The notes under the pieces were generated by a model, which worked only from the letters and a program-made list of their open reading frames with translations, did no database searches and had not been told where the DNA came from. A stretch of DNA of 64,000 bases from Avibacterium gallinarum (GTDB taxonomy: Bacteria > Pseudomonadota > Gammaproteobacteria > Enterobacterales > Pasteurellaceae), in the NCBI RefSeq assembly GCF_002921135.1, contig NZ_PQVJ01000015.1, forward strand, positions 62,001 through 126,000, written 5' to 3'. Within the stretch, counting starts at the first letter, position 1. Every line of letters starts with the position of its first letter. A program made the position numbers and the translations under genes. Shown here piece by piece: positions 16,183-24,841 of the stretch.

Positions 16183-17418
16183 ATGAGTCAATGTGATGTT
16201 GCAATTATTGGTGCAGGGCCTTCGGGTTCAGTGGCTGCGGCATTGTTAGCAAAACAAGGGTTGTCTGTATGCGTGTTAGAGAAACAATATTTCCCACGCT
16301 TTGTGATTGGTGAGAGCCTACTGCCTTATTGTATGGAAATTTTGCGTGAAGCAGAGTTGGTGGACGCAGTAAACCGCGAACCGAGTTTCCAATTTAAAAA
16401 TGGGGCAGCGTTCACTTGGGGCAATCGCTATACTTATTTTGATTTTACCGACAAATTTACCGCTGGTGCTGGCACAACCTTTCAAGTTAGACGGGGAATT
16501 TTCGATAAAATTTTAATTGATGAAGTGGCGAAACGTGGCGTTGATGTGCGTTTTGGCAATGAAGTGTTAGCTTTTGAGCCCCAAGACAGTGGTGTGCAAT
16601 TACAGGTGCGCAACGATAAAGGGGAAAGCTACAATTTGAACGCGAAATTTGTTCTTGATGCAAGTGGTTACGGGCGCGTATTACCACGCTTATTAGATTT
16701 GGAGTTACCTTCGCACTTGCCTGCTCGTGTGGCTCGCTTCACCCATATTGATGACAATATTGATGATCCTGAGTTTGATCGAAACAAAATTCTTATTACC
16801 ACTCACCCAGTGCATCGTGACGTGTGGCTATGGTTAATTCCATTTGCCGATAATCGTTGCTCAATTGGCGTGGTAGGCTTGCCAGAAACCCTTGATGGTG
16901 ATGATGAACAGGTGCTGAAAAAGTTTGCTTTAGAATGCCCTATGTTAGGGCGGATATTAAAAAATGCAGTGTGGGAAAACGACTTCCCTTATCGCCATAT
17001 TCAGGGCTATTCTGCGAATGTAAAAACCTTGCACGGCAAAGGCTTTGCTTTATTGGGTAATGCGGCGGAGTTTTTAGATCCCGTATTTTCATCAGGGGTC
17101 ACCATTGCGTTGCATTCCGCACATCTTGCCGCGCCGTTAATCGTGCGTCAATTAAAAGGCGAACTTGTTGATTGGCAAAAAGAATTTGCCGAACCATTAA
17201 TGCTTGGTGTTGATACTTTCCGCACTTATGTGAATGGCTGGTATGATGGTTCGTTCCAAGATGTGGTGTATGCCAAAGATCCACAGCCTGAAATTCGCCG
17301 TATGATTTCTTCTATTTTAGCTGGCTATGCGTGGGATAGTGCCAATCCATTTGTGGCAAAATCAAAACAGCGCCTTGTTGCGTTAGCTGAGATTTGTGGT
17401 GCGGCAAGCCAAGAGTAA
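16183..17418 (+). CDS. Flavin-dependent halogenase-like oxidoreductase
   Basis: 411 residues. The N-terminus DVAIIGAGPSGSVAA is a Rossmann GxGxxG motif; EKQYFPRFVIGESLLP follows near 33-48, and VWLWLIPF near 210 matches the WxWxIP signature of flavin-dependent halogenases. GNAAEFLDPVFSSGV near 290 is the second FAD contact. Xanthomonadin clusters encode a related halogenase, so halogenation of the polyene head is possible; related non-halogenating reductases share much of this pattern. GGGAGA precedes the start. A 134-base gap follows, the only sizeable break in the operon. Confidence 0.7.
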   Translation: MSQCDVAIIGAGPSGSVAAALLAKQGLSVCVLEKQYFPRFVIGESLLPYCMEILREAELVDAVNREPSFQFKNGAAFTWGNRYTYFDFTDKFTAGAGTTFQVRRGIFDKILIDEVAKRGVDVRFGNEVLAFEPQDSGVQLQVRNDKGESYNLNAKFVLDASGYGRVLPRLLDLELPSHLPARVARFTHIDDNIDDPEFDRNKILITTHPVHRDVWLWLIPFADNRCSIGVVGLPETLDGDDEQVLKKFALECPMLGRILKNAVWENDFPYRHIQGYSANVKTLHGKGFALLGNAAEFLDPVFSSGVTIALHSAHLAAPLIVRQLKGELVDWQKEFAEPLMLGVDTFRTYVNGWYDGSFQDVVYAKDPQPEIRRMISSILAGYAWDSANPFVAKSKQRLVALAEICGAASQE

Positions 17419-17535
17419 TGAGAAATCAAAAAAGATAGAAAAATCAAAAGAGAGAAAAATTAAAGTGCGGTGGGATTTTTGCGTGTTTTTTCAAATTTGT
17501 TAGTACATAGAATCAGGTTCTCGTTTTTCTGTGAA

Positions 17536-17562
17536 TTGAAATAAAAAGAAATATGCTACAAT
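17536..17562 (+). promoter_or_regulatory. Possible internal promoter of the APE operon
   Basis: TTGAAA at 17536-17541 and TACAAT at 17557-17562 with a 15-base spacer; TGC directly before TACAAT gives an extended -10. It lies in the only large gap of the operon, just ahead of the DUF3261 lipoprotein gene. The spacer is shorter than ideal, so this is tentative. Confidence 0.35.
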
Positions 17563-17594
17563 CGAAAAAATCAAAAAAAACAACCGCACTTAAT

Positions 17595-18101
17595 ATGATG
17601 ATAAAAAGAATGAATCAATGGCGAGCTGGGTTTATTGCTGTTGTGCTATGTGGTTTGGTGGGCTGTCAGAATTTGCCACAACCACAAGATTTTCCAGCTA
17701 ATACGCCAACGAGCCAATTATTTAAAATTGAACGGCAAGATGAGCAATATCTCTCACAGCAACAAAGTTTACTTGCCTTGCAATATCAGCCTAAACAATG
17801 GCGTTGGGTGCAAACCGATCCCCTTGGTGCGCCCTTAGCTCGGGCGATTTTAACGCCGCAAGGTTGGCAAAATGATGGTTTTGTAATGCCAAATCCACAA
17901 GCGAAGTGGTTATTTTCTGCGATCGCAACGGCGTTATATCCAGATGCTCCGCTTTTTCCATTTAGCGCAGTGGAAATGCAAGGTAAACAACGAGTTTATT
18001 TTATTAATCACAAACCAGTGTGGTCGATTGAAGGGCAATCCCCTGCGTGGAAAATTGATTTAACCGACCACAGCCACTGGCGTGTAACGTTACTAAATTA
18101 A
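17595..18101 (+). CDS. apeN: DUF3261-type lipoprotein
   Basis: 168 residues from ATG 17595; starts further upstream would make the N-terminus a translated USS and possible promoter. The hydrophobic stretch AGFIAVVLCGLVGC ends in a lipobox cysteine. The mature domain matches the DUF3261 lipoproteins of APE clusters (QDEQYLSQQQSLLALQYQPKQWRWVQTDPLG). It probably sits in the outer membrane and receives or anchors the polyene lipid with the LolA-like carrier. ATG 17610 is another possible start. Confidence 0.7.
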   Translation: MMIKRMNQWRAGFIAVVLCGLVGCQNLPQPQDFPANTPTSQLFKIERQDEQYLSQQQSLLALQYQPKQWRWVQTDPLGAPLARAILTPQGWQNDGFVMPNPQAKWLFSAIATALYPDAPLFPFSAVEMQGKQRVYFINHKPVWSIEGQSPAWKIDLTDHSHWRVTLLN

Positions 18102-18109
18102 GGAATAAT

Positions 18110-19330
18110 GTGAGTAAATTGTATTTATCGCAACCTGCGGTGATGAGTAGTTTAGGCGAGGGGCTGGCAGCCCATATTTCAACCTTATTATCAGGCGCAC
18201 CTTCTACATTAAGTTTGTGTGATACGCCATTTAGCGAAAATGGGCTGTCAGACAATGCACGAATGTATGGTGCGGTGAATGTGCCACTTCGCCCTTTTCA
18301 AGATACTGTTCCCGCCGAACATCGTAGCCGTAATAATCAGCTTTTGTGGCATTGTTTAGCCCAGCTAGAAACGCAGATTGAGCAAGCCATTCAGACGTTC
18401 GGCAAACATCGCATTGCGGTGGTGGTGGGGACATCTACCACAGGCGTAGATGAAAATATTGAAGTATTTAAGCAAGCAGCGGAACATCAAGATTGGTCGA
18501 AAGTTCCTTTTAAACAGCAACAACAATATTTTTCAGCACCCGCAGATTTTGTTGCGTGGCAATATGGTTTAGATGGCTTATGTTATGGCATTTCCACCGC
18601 TTGCACGTCTGGGGCAAGAGCCTTAATGAGTGCGGCACGGTTATTGAAAAATAATCTATGTGATGCGGTGATTTGTGGCGGTGTGGATACTTTATCGCCT
18701 TTAACCATTAAGGGCTTTCAATCCTTGTCTGTGTTATCTGATAGCCAAACGAATCCGCTTTCAGCAAATCGTAAAGGGATTAATATTGGCGAGGGCGCAG
18801 CAATGTTTGTGCTGTCTAAACAACCTTTAGGACAATCGGTGGAATTGTTAGGTTATGGCGCGAGTAGTGATGCGTATCATATGTCTTCCCCACACCCCGA
18901 GGGCGAAGGAGCGATTGCGGCATTTCGTGCTGCTTTAGCAAATAGCCAGCTTGCGGCAGATGAAATCGGTTGGATCAATTTGCACGGCACAGGCACGATC
19001 CATAACGATCAAATGGAAATTTTAGCGGTGCATAATGTGTTTGGTGAAAATACCCCTTGCACCACAACGAAACCTTACACAGGGCATGCATTAGGCGCTG
19101 CTGGCGCAGTAGAAGCAGCGATTTTGTGGGGAATGATTCATTCTGATTTCAATCCTGAGGGGAAATTGCCTCCACAATTATGGGACGGCGAGCCCGATCC
19201 TGCCTTACCAAAAGTTGCGATTACAGACGATAACAGCCGCTGGACGCATAGAAAACGCATTGGTGCAAGCAGCTCCTTTGCTTTTGGCGGCAATAATACG
19301 GTGCTTATTTTGGGAGAAAGTGATGTTTGA
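18110..19330 (+). CDS. apeO: Beta-ketoacyl-ACP synthase, APE chain elongation
   Basis: 406 residues starting at GTG 18110 with AAGGA upstream. It is a FabF-type ketosynthase with catalytic cysteine in STACTSGARAL near 165 and histidines in NLHGTGTIHND near 290 and YTGHALGAAGA near 325. ApeO homologues pair with the chain-length factor to extend the polyene by malonyl units. The 3' end overlaps the dehydratase gene by eight bases. Confidence 0.85.
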   Translation: MSKLYLSQPAVMSSLGEGLAAHISTLLSGAPSTLSLCDTPFSENGLSDNARMYGAVNVPLRPFQDTVPAEHRSRNNQLLWHCLAQLETQIEQAIQTFGKHRIAVVVGTSTTGVDENIEVFKQAAEHQDWSKVPFKQQQQYFSAPADFVAWQYGLDGLCYGISTACTSGARALMSAARLLKNNLCDAVICGGVDTLSPLTIKGFQSLSVLSDSQTNPLSANRKGINIGEGAAMFVLSKQPLGQSVELLGYGASSDAYHMSSPHPEGEGAIAAFRAALANSQLAADEIGWINLHGTGTIHNDQMEILAVHNVFGENTPCTTTKPYTGHALGAAGAVEAAILWGMIHSDFNPEGKLPPQLWDGEPDPALPKVAITDDNSRWTHRKRIGASSSFAFGGNNTVLILGESDV

Positions 19331-19778
19331 TTTAACCTGCCCGATTACCCATATTGCGCCACTTTTGCCACACAGTGGTGAAATGGTGCTATTACAACAA
19401 ATTGATGAATTTGGGGAAGATTTTCTCATTGCGCGAGCGCAGGTAAGTGCGGATCATATTTTGCTAAAAAATGGCAAACTAGCAAGTTTTGTAGGGGCTG
19501 AAATTATGGCTCAGGGCATTGCGGCTTGGGCGGGTTGTAAATGTGTTCGAGCAGGTCAGCCTATTGGGCTAGGTTATTGGCTTGGCACAAGAAAATTACA
19601 TATTTATCAGCAAGATATTCCTGTTGGCAGCACATTAGAAATTCGCATTCAGCGCTCTCTTGAAGATGACACTGGCTTTGGCGTATTTGATTGCCAACTG
19701 CGAAATAAAAATACGAATGAACTGATTATTGAAGGGACGCTAAATGTATTGCGTCCACCAAAAGAGAAAAAAGTATGA
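19323..19778 (+). CDS. apeP: APE 3-hydroxyacyl-ACP dehydratase partner
   Basis: 151 residues from ATG 19323 (MFDLTCPITHIAPLLPHSGEM). It is a hotdog protein of the ApeP type, with LPHSGEMVLL near the start and FVGAEIMAQGIAAWAGCK near 65. In other APE systems ApeI and ApeP form a heteromeric dehydratase; here the ApeI part is fused to a ligase at 7558-9219, so assembly would tether the ligase to the dehydratase. It overlaps both neighbours. Confidence 0.8.
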   Translation: MFDLTCPITHIAPLLPHSGEMVLLQQIDEFGEDFLIARAQVSADHILLKNGKLASFVGAEIMAQGIAAWAGCKCVRAGQPIGLGYWLGTRKLHIYQQDIPVGSTLEIRIQRSLEDDTGFGVFDCQLRNKNTNELIIEGTLNVLRPPKEKKV

Positions 19779-20503
19779 CAAATAGCGTATTAATTACAGG
19801 CTCTAGCCGGGGTATTGGCAAAGCCATTGCGTTACAGCTGGCGCAATCAGGCTTTGATATTGTATTGCACTGCCGTAGTCGAGTGGCAGAAGCACAAGCA
19901 GTGGCAGAACAAATTCGAGCAATGGGACAAAATGTACGCATTTTGCAATTTGATGTGAGTGATCGTGATGACACCGCACAAAAATTACTGGCTGATGTTG
20001 AGCAATTTGGGGCTTACTATGGTGTGGTACTCAATGCAGGATTAACCCGAGATAATGCCTTTCCTGCATTAACTGATGAAGATTGGGATATTGTGTTACG
20101 CACCAATTTAGATGGCTTTTACAATGTTCTTCACCCCATTATGATGCCGATGATCCGCCGCCGAAAAGCTGGGCGAATTGTGTGTATCACTTCCGTGTCT
20201 GGTTTAATTGGAAATCGTGGACAAGTGAATTACAGTGCCTCAAAAGCGGGTATTATTGGCGCTGCCAAAGCCCTTGCCGTGGAATTAGCAAAACGCAAAA
20301 TCACGGTCAATTGTGTTGCTCCGGGGCTAATTAATACAGAAATTTTAGACGAAAATGTGCCTGTTGAAGACATTCTCAAAGCCATTCCTGCTGCAAGAAT
20401 GGGCGAACCTGAAGAAGTGGCACACGCAGTAGATTTCTTAATGAATGAAAAAGCAGGCTATATTACTCGCCAAGTGATCGCCGTAAATGGCGGATTATGC
20501 TAA
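19775..20503 (+). CDS. apeQ: 3-ketoacyl-ACP reductase (FabG type)
   Basis: 242 residues, a classical short-chain dehydrogenase: TGSSRGIGKA near 8 for NADPH, NAGLTRDN near 88, catalytic Ser in ITSVSG near 138 and YSASKAG with Tyr and Lys near 151-155. It reduces the beta-keto group in each elongation cycle before dehydration. ATGA overlap with the dehydratase gene. Confidence 0.85.
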   Translation: MTNSVLITGSSRGIGKAIALQLAQSGFDIVLHCRSRVAEAQAVAEQIRAMGQNVRILQFDVSDRDDTAQKLLADVEQFGAYYGVVLNAGLTRDNAFPALTDEDWDIVLRTNLDGFYNVLHPIMMPMIRRRKAGRIVCITSVSGLIGNRGQVNYSASKAGIIGAAKALAVELAKRKITVNCVAPGLINTEILDENVPVEDILKAIPAARMGEPEEVAHAVDFLMNEKAGYITRQVIAVNGGLC

Positions 20504-20510
20504 GGAACAA

Positions 20511-21752
20511 ATGATGAAACGAGTTGTGGTAACAGGTGTTGGCGGAATTACCGCATTTGGGCGTGATTGGGCGAGCATTAAGCAAGCCTTCGCAAAACAA
20601 AAAAATGCGGTGCAAACAATGGATTGGGGCAAGTTAGACGGAGAAATTGAATCTCGTCTTGGTGCACCGATCAACAATTACACACCGCCAAGCCATTGGA
20701 ATCGTAAGCAGTTACGCAGTATGGGGAAAGTGGCTCAGCTTTGTGTTGATGCTGCTGAAATGGCGCTAACAAATGCCGGTTTATTGCAAAATGGCGAACT
20801 GGATCCTTGTGTACTCAATGGCAATATGGGGGTAGCAAGTGGTTCATCATCAGGTAGTACCAAAGATATTCAAGATCTTGGCTTAATGATGGCAGGCTAT
20901 CCGAACACCAGCAGCGCTAATACTTATGTGCGAATGATGCCCCATACCACAGCGGCAAATATCGGCATTTTCTTTGGCTTAAGCGGACGCATCATTCCCA
21001 CCTCCAGTGCCTGCTCATCAGGCAGCCAAGGCATTGGTTATGCTTATGAGGCGATCAAATATGGAATGATCCCAATGATGTTAGCAGGCGGCGGTGAAGA
21101 ATTCTGCCCTTCACAAGTTTATGTGTTTGACTCCCTTTATGCTGCAAGCCGCCGTAATGACCAACCACAGCAAACACCGCGTCCTTATGATCAAGATCGT
21201 GATGGCTTGGTGATCGGTGAGGGCGCTGGGATCTTCGTCTTAGAAGAACTTGAACACGCCAAAGCACGTAATGCAACAATCTTAGCGGAAGTCGTAGGCT
21301 ATGGCGCAAACAGCGATGGTAGCCATATCACGCGTCCGCAAAAAGAAACGATGCAATGCTGCATGGAATTGGCTTTAAAAGACGCAGGCTTACGTCCCGA
21401 TCAAATTGGTTATGTAAATGGACACGGCACCGCTACAGAGCAAGGCGATATTGCTGAAACCCTTGCCACCGCTGCTTTATTTGGCAACGTACCTCTTAGT
21501 TCTCAAAAAAGCTATCTTGGACACACGCTCGGTGCGTGCGGTGCATTAGAATCTTGGTTCTCCATTGAAATGATGCGAGATAACTGGTTTGCCCCAACGC
21601 TTAATCTAGACAATATCGATCCACGTTGTGGTGAGTTAGATTATATCCGCCACGCCGCAAGAGAAATTCACACAGATTATGTGATGAATAATAACTTCGC
21701 CTTTGGCGGAGTGAATACGTCGCTTATTTTTAAACGCTGGACGGAAGACTAA
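20511..21752 (+). CDS. apeR: Beta-ketoacyl-ACP synthase, last gene of the APE operon
   Basis: 413 residues from ATG 20511 (AAGGA five bases earlier; ATG 20514 is equally plausible). FabF-type motifs are complete: Cys in SSACSSGSQGIGYAYE near 167, His in NGHGTATEQGD near 308 and SYLGHTLGACGALES near 343. ApeR is a second, self-pairing ketosynthase in the pathway. A strong USS-pair terminator follows at 21811-21853, closing the operon. Confidence 0.85.
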   Translation: MMKRVVVTGVGGITAFGRDWASIKQAFAKQKNAVQTMDWGKLDGEIESRLGAPINNYTPPSHWNRKQLRSMGKVAQLCVDAAEMALTNAGLLQNGELDPCVLNGNMGVASGSSSGSTKDIQDLGLMMAGYPNTSSANTYVRMMPHTTAANIGIFFGLSGRIIPTSSACSSGSQGIGYAYEAIKYGMIPMMLAGGGEEFCPSQVYVFDSLYAASRRNDQPQQTPRPYDQDRDGLVIGEGAGIFVLEELEHAKARNATILAEVVGYGANSDGSHITRPQKETMQCCMELALKDAGLRPDQIGYVNGHGTATEQGDIAETLATAALFGNVPLSSQKSYLGHTLGACGALESWFSIEMMRDNWFAPTLNLDNIDPRCGELDYIRHAAREIHTDYVMNNNFAFGGVNTSLIFKRWTED

Positions 21753-21810
21753 GCCTGTAGTAGATATTTAGAAATAGAATTTTCTGTAGCTCATAAAAAT
21801 TCAATGATTT

Positions 21811-21853
21811 TCAACCGCACTTTATTTTTATGCGAAAAAATAAGTGCGGTTGA
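21811..21853 (+). terminator. USS-pair terminator of the APE operon
   Basis: TCAACCGCACTT at 21811-21822 and its exact complement at 21842-21853 form a 12-bp stem with a 19-base loop, followed by ATTTTT. It holds two perfect uptake signals in opposite orientation. Confidence 0.75.
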
Positions 21854-22103
21854 ATTTTTACGAATTTTTCTCTTTGAAGAAAATATTAAGCAACGGATTA
21901 ATTCTTTTTATATTAAGTAAAAAATGCCTGTTTATTATCGTGGAAAATATCAGTTTCATTAACATTTCCCACGATAAAAAAATTATTTTATTTAAGAGAT
22001 ACGATACAAGAAAATAAAAAGCACCTAGTTAATCTCCCCCCTTGTGTTAAATTATTTAATTCAACTTTTAGTGGGCAATAAAACAAGGTGCTTTATTGTA
22101 GGA
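21854..22103. other. Intergenic region between the convergent apeR and catalase genes
   Basis: No gene seen. Two structures stand out. One is an inverted repeat at 21934-21977 (14-bp arms reading TTATCGTGG inward, one mismatch) with no clear U-run. The other is AAAGCACCT near 22019 paired with AGGTGCTTT near 22085; read on the minus strand, it ends in TTTTTATTTT and is the likely catalase terminator. Confidence 0.45.
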
Positions 22104-23567
22104 CTATGCCCAGCCTAACGCTTTCTTAATGCCTTCGCCATAGGCTGGATCGCACTTGGTGCAGTTGTCGATATGACGTTGTTTGATGAAATCAGGGGCA
22201 TCGCCCAAGGCGCGTGCGGTGTTTTCAAAAAGCACTTGCTTTTGTTCTTCAGTCATTAACTGGAACAACGCACGCGGTTGGCTGAAGTAATCCGCGTCAT
22301 CTTCGCGATAATCCCAGAAATCCGCATCACCAGTGATTTTCAATGGTGGTTCTTTGTATTGCGGTTGCTCTTGCCATTGGCTAAAGCTGTTTGGCTCATA
22401 ATGTGGCAGGCTACCATAGTTTGCGTCCACACGTCCTTGACCATCGCGGTGGTTACTGTGTACAGGGCAACGCGCACGGTTTACAGGGATTTGCTGATAA
22501 TTCACGCCTAAACGATAACGCTGTGCGTCTGCATAGTTGAATAAACGCGCTTGTAGCATACGGTCTGGTGATACGCTAATTCCCGGTACTAAATTGCTTG
22601 GTGCGAACGCAGATTGTTCTACATCTAAGAAGAAATTTTCTGGATTGCGATTGAGCTCAAATTCACCCACCTCAATTAATGGATAATCTTTTTTCGGCCA
22701 TACTTTGGTGAGATCGAAAGGATGATAAGGCACTTTTTCCGCGTCTTTTTCTGGCATAATTTGCACAAACATCGTCCATTTCGGGAAATCACCACGTTCA
22801 ATGGCTTCATATAAATCACGTTGGTGGCTTTCGCGATCTTTACCGATAATCGCTTCAGCTTCAGCATCGGTAAGATTTTTAATGCCTTGCTGTGTGCGGA
22901 AGTGGAATTTCACCCAAAAACGCTCATTTTCCGCATTGATAAAGCTATAAGTGTGCGAGCCATAGCCGTGCATATGGCGATAACTTGCTGGGATACCGCG
23001 ATCACTCATTACGATGGTTACTTGATGGAGCGCTTCTGGTAACAATGTCCAGAAATCCCAGTTATAGGTCGCTGAACGCATATTGGTGCGTGGATCGCGT
23101 TTTACTGCTTTATTAAGATCAGGGAACTTACGCGGATCACGCAAGAAGAACACAGGCGTGTTATTGCCCACCATATCCCAGTTACCTTCCTCGGTATAAA
23201 ATTTCAGTGCGAAACCGCGAATATCACGCTCTGCATCTGCCGCCCCACGTTCACCGGCTACTGTGGTAAAACGTGCGAACATTTCCGTTTTCTTACCAAT
23301 TTCACTAAAAATTTTCGCTCGGGTATATTTGGTAATATCGTGAGTAACGGTGAATGTCCCGAATGCACCAGAACCTTTCGCGTGCATACGGCGCTCAGGG
23401 ATCACTTCACGCACAAAGTTCGCTAATTTTTCTTGCAGCCACACATCTTGGGCTAAAAGTGGCCCACGTGGCCCTGCGGTTAAACTGTTTTGGTTATCTA
23501 CCACTGGCGCACCAAAATCGGTGGTTAAGTGAGTAACCGGACATTTTTTGATTGAATTGTCAGTCAT
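22104..23567 (-). CDS. hktE: Monofunctional heme catalase
   Basis: 487 residues, typical for small-subunit clade 3 catalases such as Haemophilus HktE. The distal histidine lies in [10 protein letters not shown] near 61, the distal asparagine region in [15 protein letters not shown] near 132, and the proximal heme tyrosine in [13 protein letters not shown] near 343. It breaks down hydrogen peroxide in the cytoplasm. It has an AAGGA ribosome site and stands alone, with an AT-rich upstream region containing TGCTATGAT (minus strand, about 23610-23618) as a possible extended -10, a layout common for OxyR-activated genes; no OxyR site can be claimed firmly. Confidence 0.93.
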   Translation of the reverse strand: MTDNSIKKCPVTHLTTDFGAPVVDNQNSLTAGPRGPLLAQDVWLQEKLANFVREVIPERRMHAKGSGAFGTFTVTHDITKYTRAKIFSEIGKKTEMFARFTTVAGERGAADAERDIRGFALKFYTEEGNWDMVGNNTPVFFLRDPRKFPDLNKAVKRDPRTNMRSATYNWDFWTLLPEALHQVTIVMSDRGIPASYRHMHGYGSHTYSFINAENERFWVKFHFRTQQGIKNLTDAEAEAIIGKDRESHQRDLYEAIERGDFPKWTMFVQIMPEKDAEKVPYHPFDLTKVWPKKDYPLIEVGEFELNRNPENFFLDVEQSAFAPSNLVPGISVSPDRMLQARLFNYADAQRYRLGVNYQQIPVNRARCPVHSNHRDGQGRVDANYGSLPHYEPNSFSQWQEQPQYKEPPLKITGDADFWDYREDDADYFSQPRALFQLMTEEQKQVLFENTARALGDAPDFIKQRHIDNCTKCDPAYGEGIKKALGWA

Positions 23568-23690
23568 TTTTGTTTCCTTAGTTTAGTTAGTAGGAGTTAA
23601 TTGCCGTAAATCATAGCAGTATTGGGCTAAACCTGACTAAATGATAATTTGTATTGATTTAATAGGGAGAAGGGGCAAGAGATAGAGAAA

Positions 23691-23746
23691 AAGTGTGGTG
23701 GAAAATTTGTGATTTTTCATCTGCCGCTCAAATTTACACCACACTT
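23691..23746 (-). terminator. Terminator after iolB made of a variant USS pair
   Basis: AAGTGTGGTG at 23691-23700 and CACCACACTT at 23737-23746 are perfect complements and lie 22 bases after the iolB stop; on the minus strand the stem is followed by a T-rich tract. Both arms differ from the USS by the same compensatory change (C to T / G to A), so pairing has been kept while the uptake core was lost. Confidence 0.55.
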
Positions 23747-23767
23747 GATTTCAAAGTGATATATTTC

Positions 23768-24601
23768 TTACTCAAAAAACTTATCAGCATACTCCTGGCT
23801 GTTAATCCATTGGTGATCTTTTTCCCAAGTAAACCGCCATTTGCGAACAGGGCCTGCCATAACATTGAGATAATAATTGTTATAACCCGCAATAGTGGCA
23901 ACTGGGTGATAGCCTTTTGGCACTTGCACTACATCGCCATCATAGACTGCCATGCATTCATCTAAGCTTCGATCATCGGTGTACACTCGTTGCAAGCAGA
24001 ATCCTTGAGCAGGTTCAAAACGGTGGTAATAGGTTTCTTCTAAATAAGTTTCAGTTTCACTATTTTTTTGATCATGTTTATGGCTTGGGAATGAACTGGT
24101 GTTTCCCTCATCGGTAAATACTTCCACAACTAATAAGGAATCAGCGGGTTCTGTTTCAGGTAGAATATTATGCACAAGGCGTTTATTATTGCCGAATCCA
24201 CGTTGTTCAACGCCCACTTCTGCTGGTGTTATTAAACGTACTGGTAAATTACCCTCGCTTGGCGCACGGCACACGGCTAATTCTAAATAAGTTTCTGCTA
24301 GGATTTCAACTTGGTGATGATGTGGCACATAAAGGGAATAAGGCGGAATACGGTCGAAAGGTGATTGGCGGTTACCAATATGTTCGAATATTTGCCCTGC
24401 TGTTGAAATGGTGCATTTTCCTGCTAAAACTACAAAACACACTTCGGTATTTTCTGTATCAAAGCTCAAATTTTGATTAGGATGTAAGTGATAGCATTCA
24501 AACCCAACATATTCCCAATTGGCGCTCTTAGGGGTTACTTTCTGTACTAAACCATTAGGAGCTGGATTTTGTTTGGCTGACTTTGACAATAAATAGCTCA
24601 T
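23768..24601 (-). CDS. iolB: 5-deoxy-glucuronate isomerase
   Basis: 277 residues from ATG 24601, with AGAGG just upstream. A cupin-type protein: RIPPYSLYVPHHHQVEI near 84 and FPSHKHDQ near 167 supply metal-binding histidines, and ETYYHRFEPAQGFCLQRVYTD near 190 is a family signature. IolB converts 5-deoxy-glucuronate to 2-deoxy-5-keto-gluconate in myo-inositol catabolism. It is divergent from iolA across a 240-base region with two candidate operators. iolC, iolD and iolE are not in this window and must lie elsewhere if the pathway is complete. Confidence 0.9.
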   Translation of the reverse strand: MSYLLSKSAKQNPAPNGLVQKVTPKSANWEYVGFECYHLHPNQNLSFDTENTEVCFVVLAGKCTISTAGQIFEHIGNRQSPFDRIPPYSLYVPHHHQVEILAETYLELAVCRAPSEGNLPVRLITPAEVGVEQRGFGNNKRLVHNILPETEPADSLLVVEVFTDEGNTSSFPSHKHDQKNSETETYLEETYYHRFEPAQGFCLQRVYTDDRSLDECMAVYDGDVVQVPKGYHPVATIAGYNNYYLNVMAGPVRKWRFTWEKDHQWINSQEYADKFFE

Positions 24602-24706
24602 ATTCACCTCTCATTGAATTATTAGGTAGTTTTCGCCCAAATCATAGATCAGATACCGGAATGTTGTCAGAAAAAATTGTCAAATATCCAACGTAGATCA
24701 CAAAAA

Positions 24707-24722
24707 TGAAATAATTATTTCA
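24707..24722. promoter_or_regulatory. Candidate inositol-regulator operator 1
   Basis: A perfect 16-bp palindrome, TGAAATAATTATTTCA (TGAAA-N6-TTTCA), in the divergent iolB/iolA region. A RpiR-family IolR is the likely binder by analogy with other proteobacteria, but no regulator gene is in the window. Confidence 0.5.
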
Positions 24723-24740
24723 TTATTTAATAAAGTGAAT

Positions 24741-24756
24741 TGAAAAATTTATTTCA
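24741..24756. promoter_or_regulatory. Candidate inositol-regulator operator 2
   Basis: TGAAAAATTTATTTCA, the same TGAAA-N6-TTTCA pattern, 34 bases (about three helical turns) from the first site. It is closer to iolA. Confidence 0.45.
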
Positions 24757-24841
24757 TTATTCTAATCTAGTGCACAGCTTAAATTTGTGCAAAGCACAAT
24801 CAGAGAATCATTCATTTCACTTTTAGGTTAAGGAGCAAAGA

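Noticed and set aside
22104-23567. OxyR binding site upstream of catalase
   Set aside because: The upstream region has ATAG/CTAT-like pieces, but the spacing does not fit the OxyR pattern well enough.
23693-23965. 90-codon plus-strand frame opposite the iolB end
   Set aside because: Hydrophobic shadow of iolB and the adjacent terminator, no ribosome site, no recognisable family.
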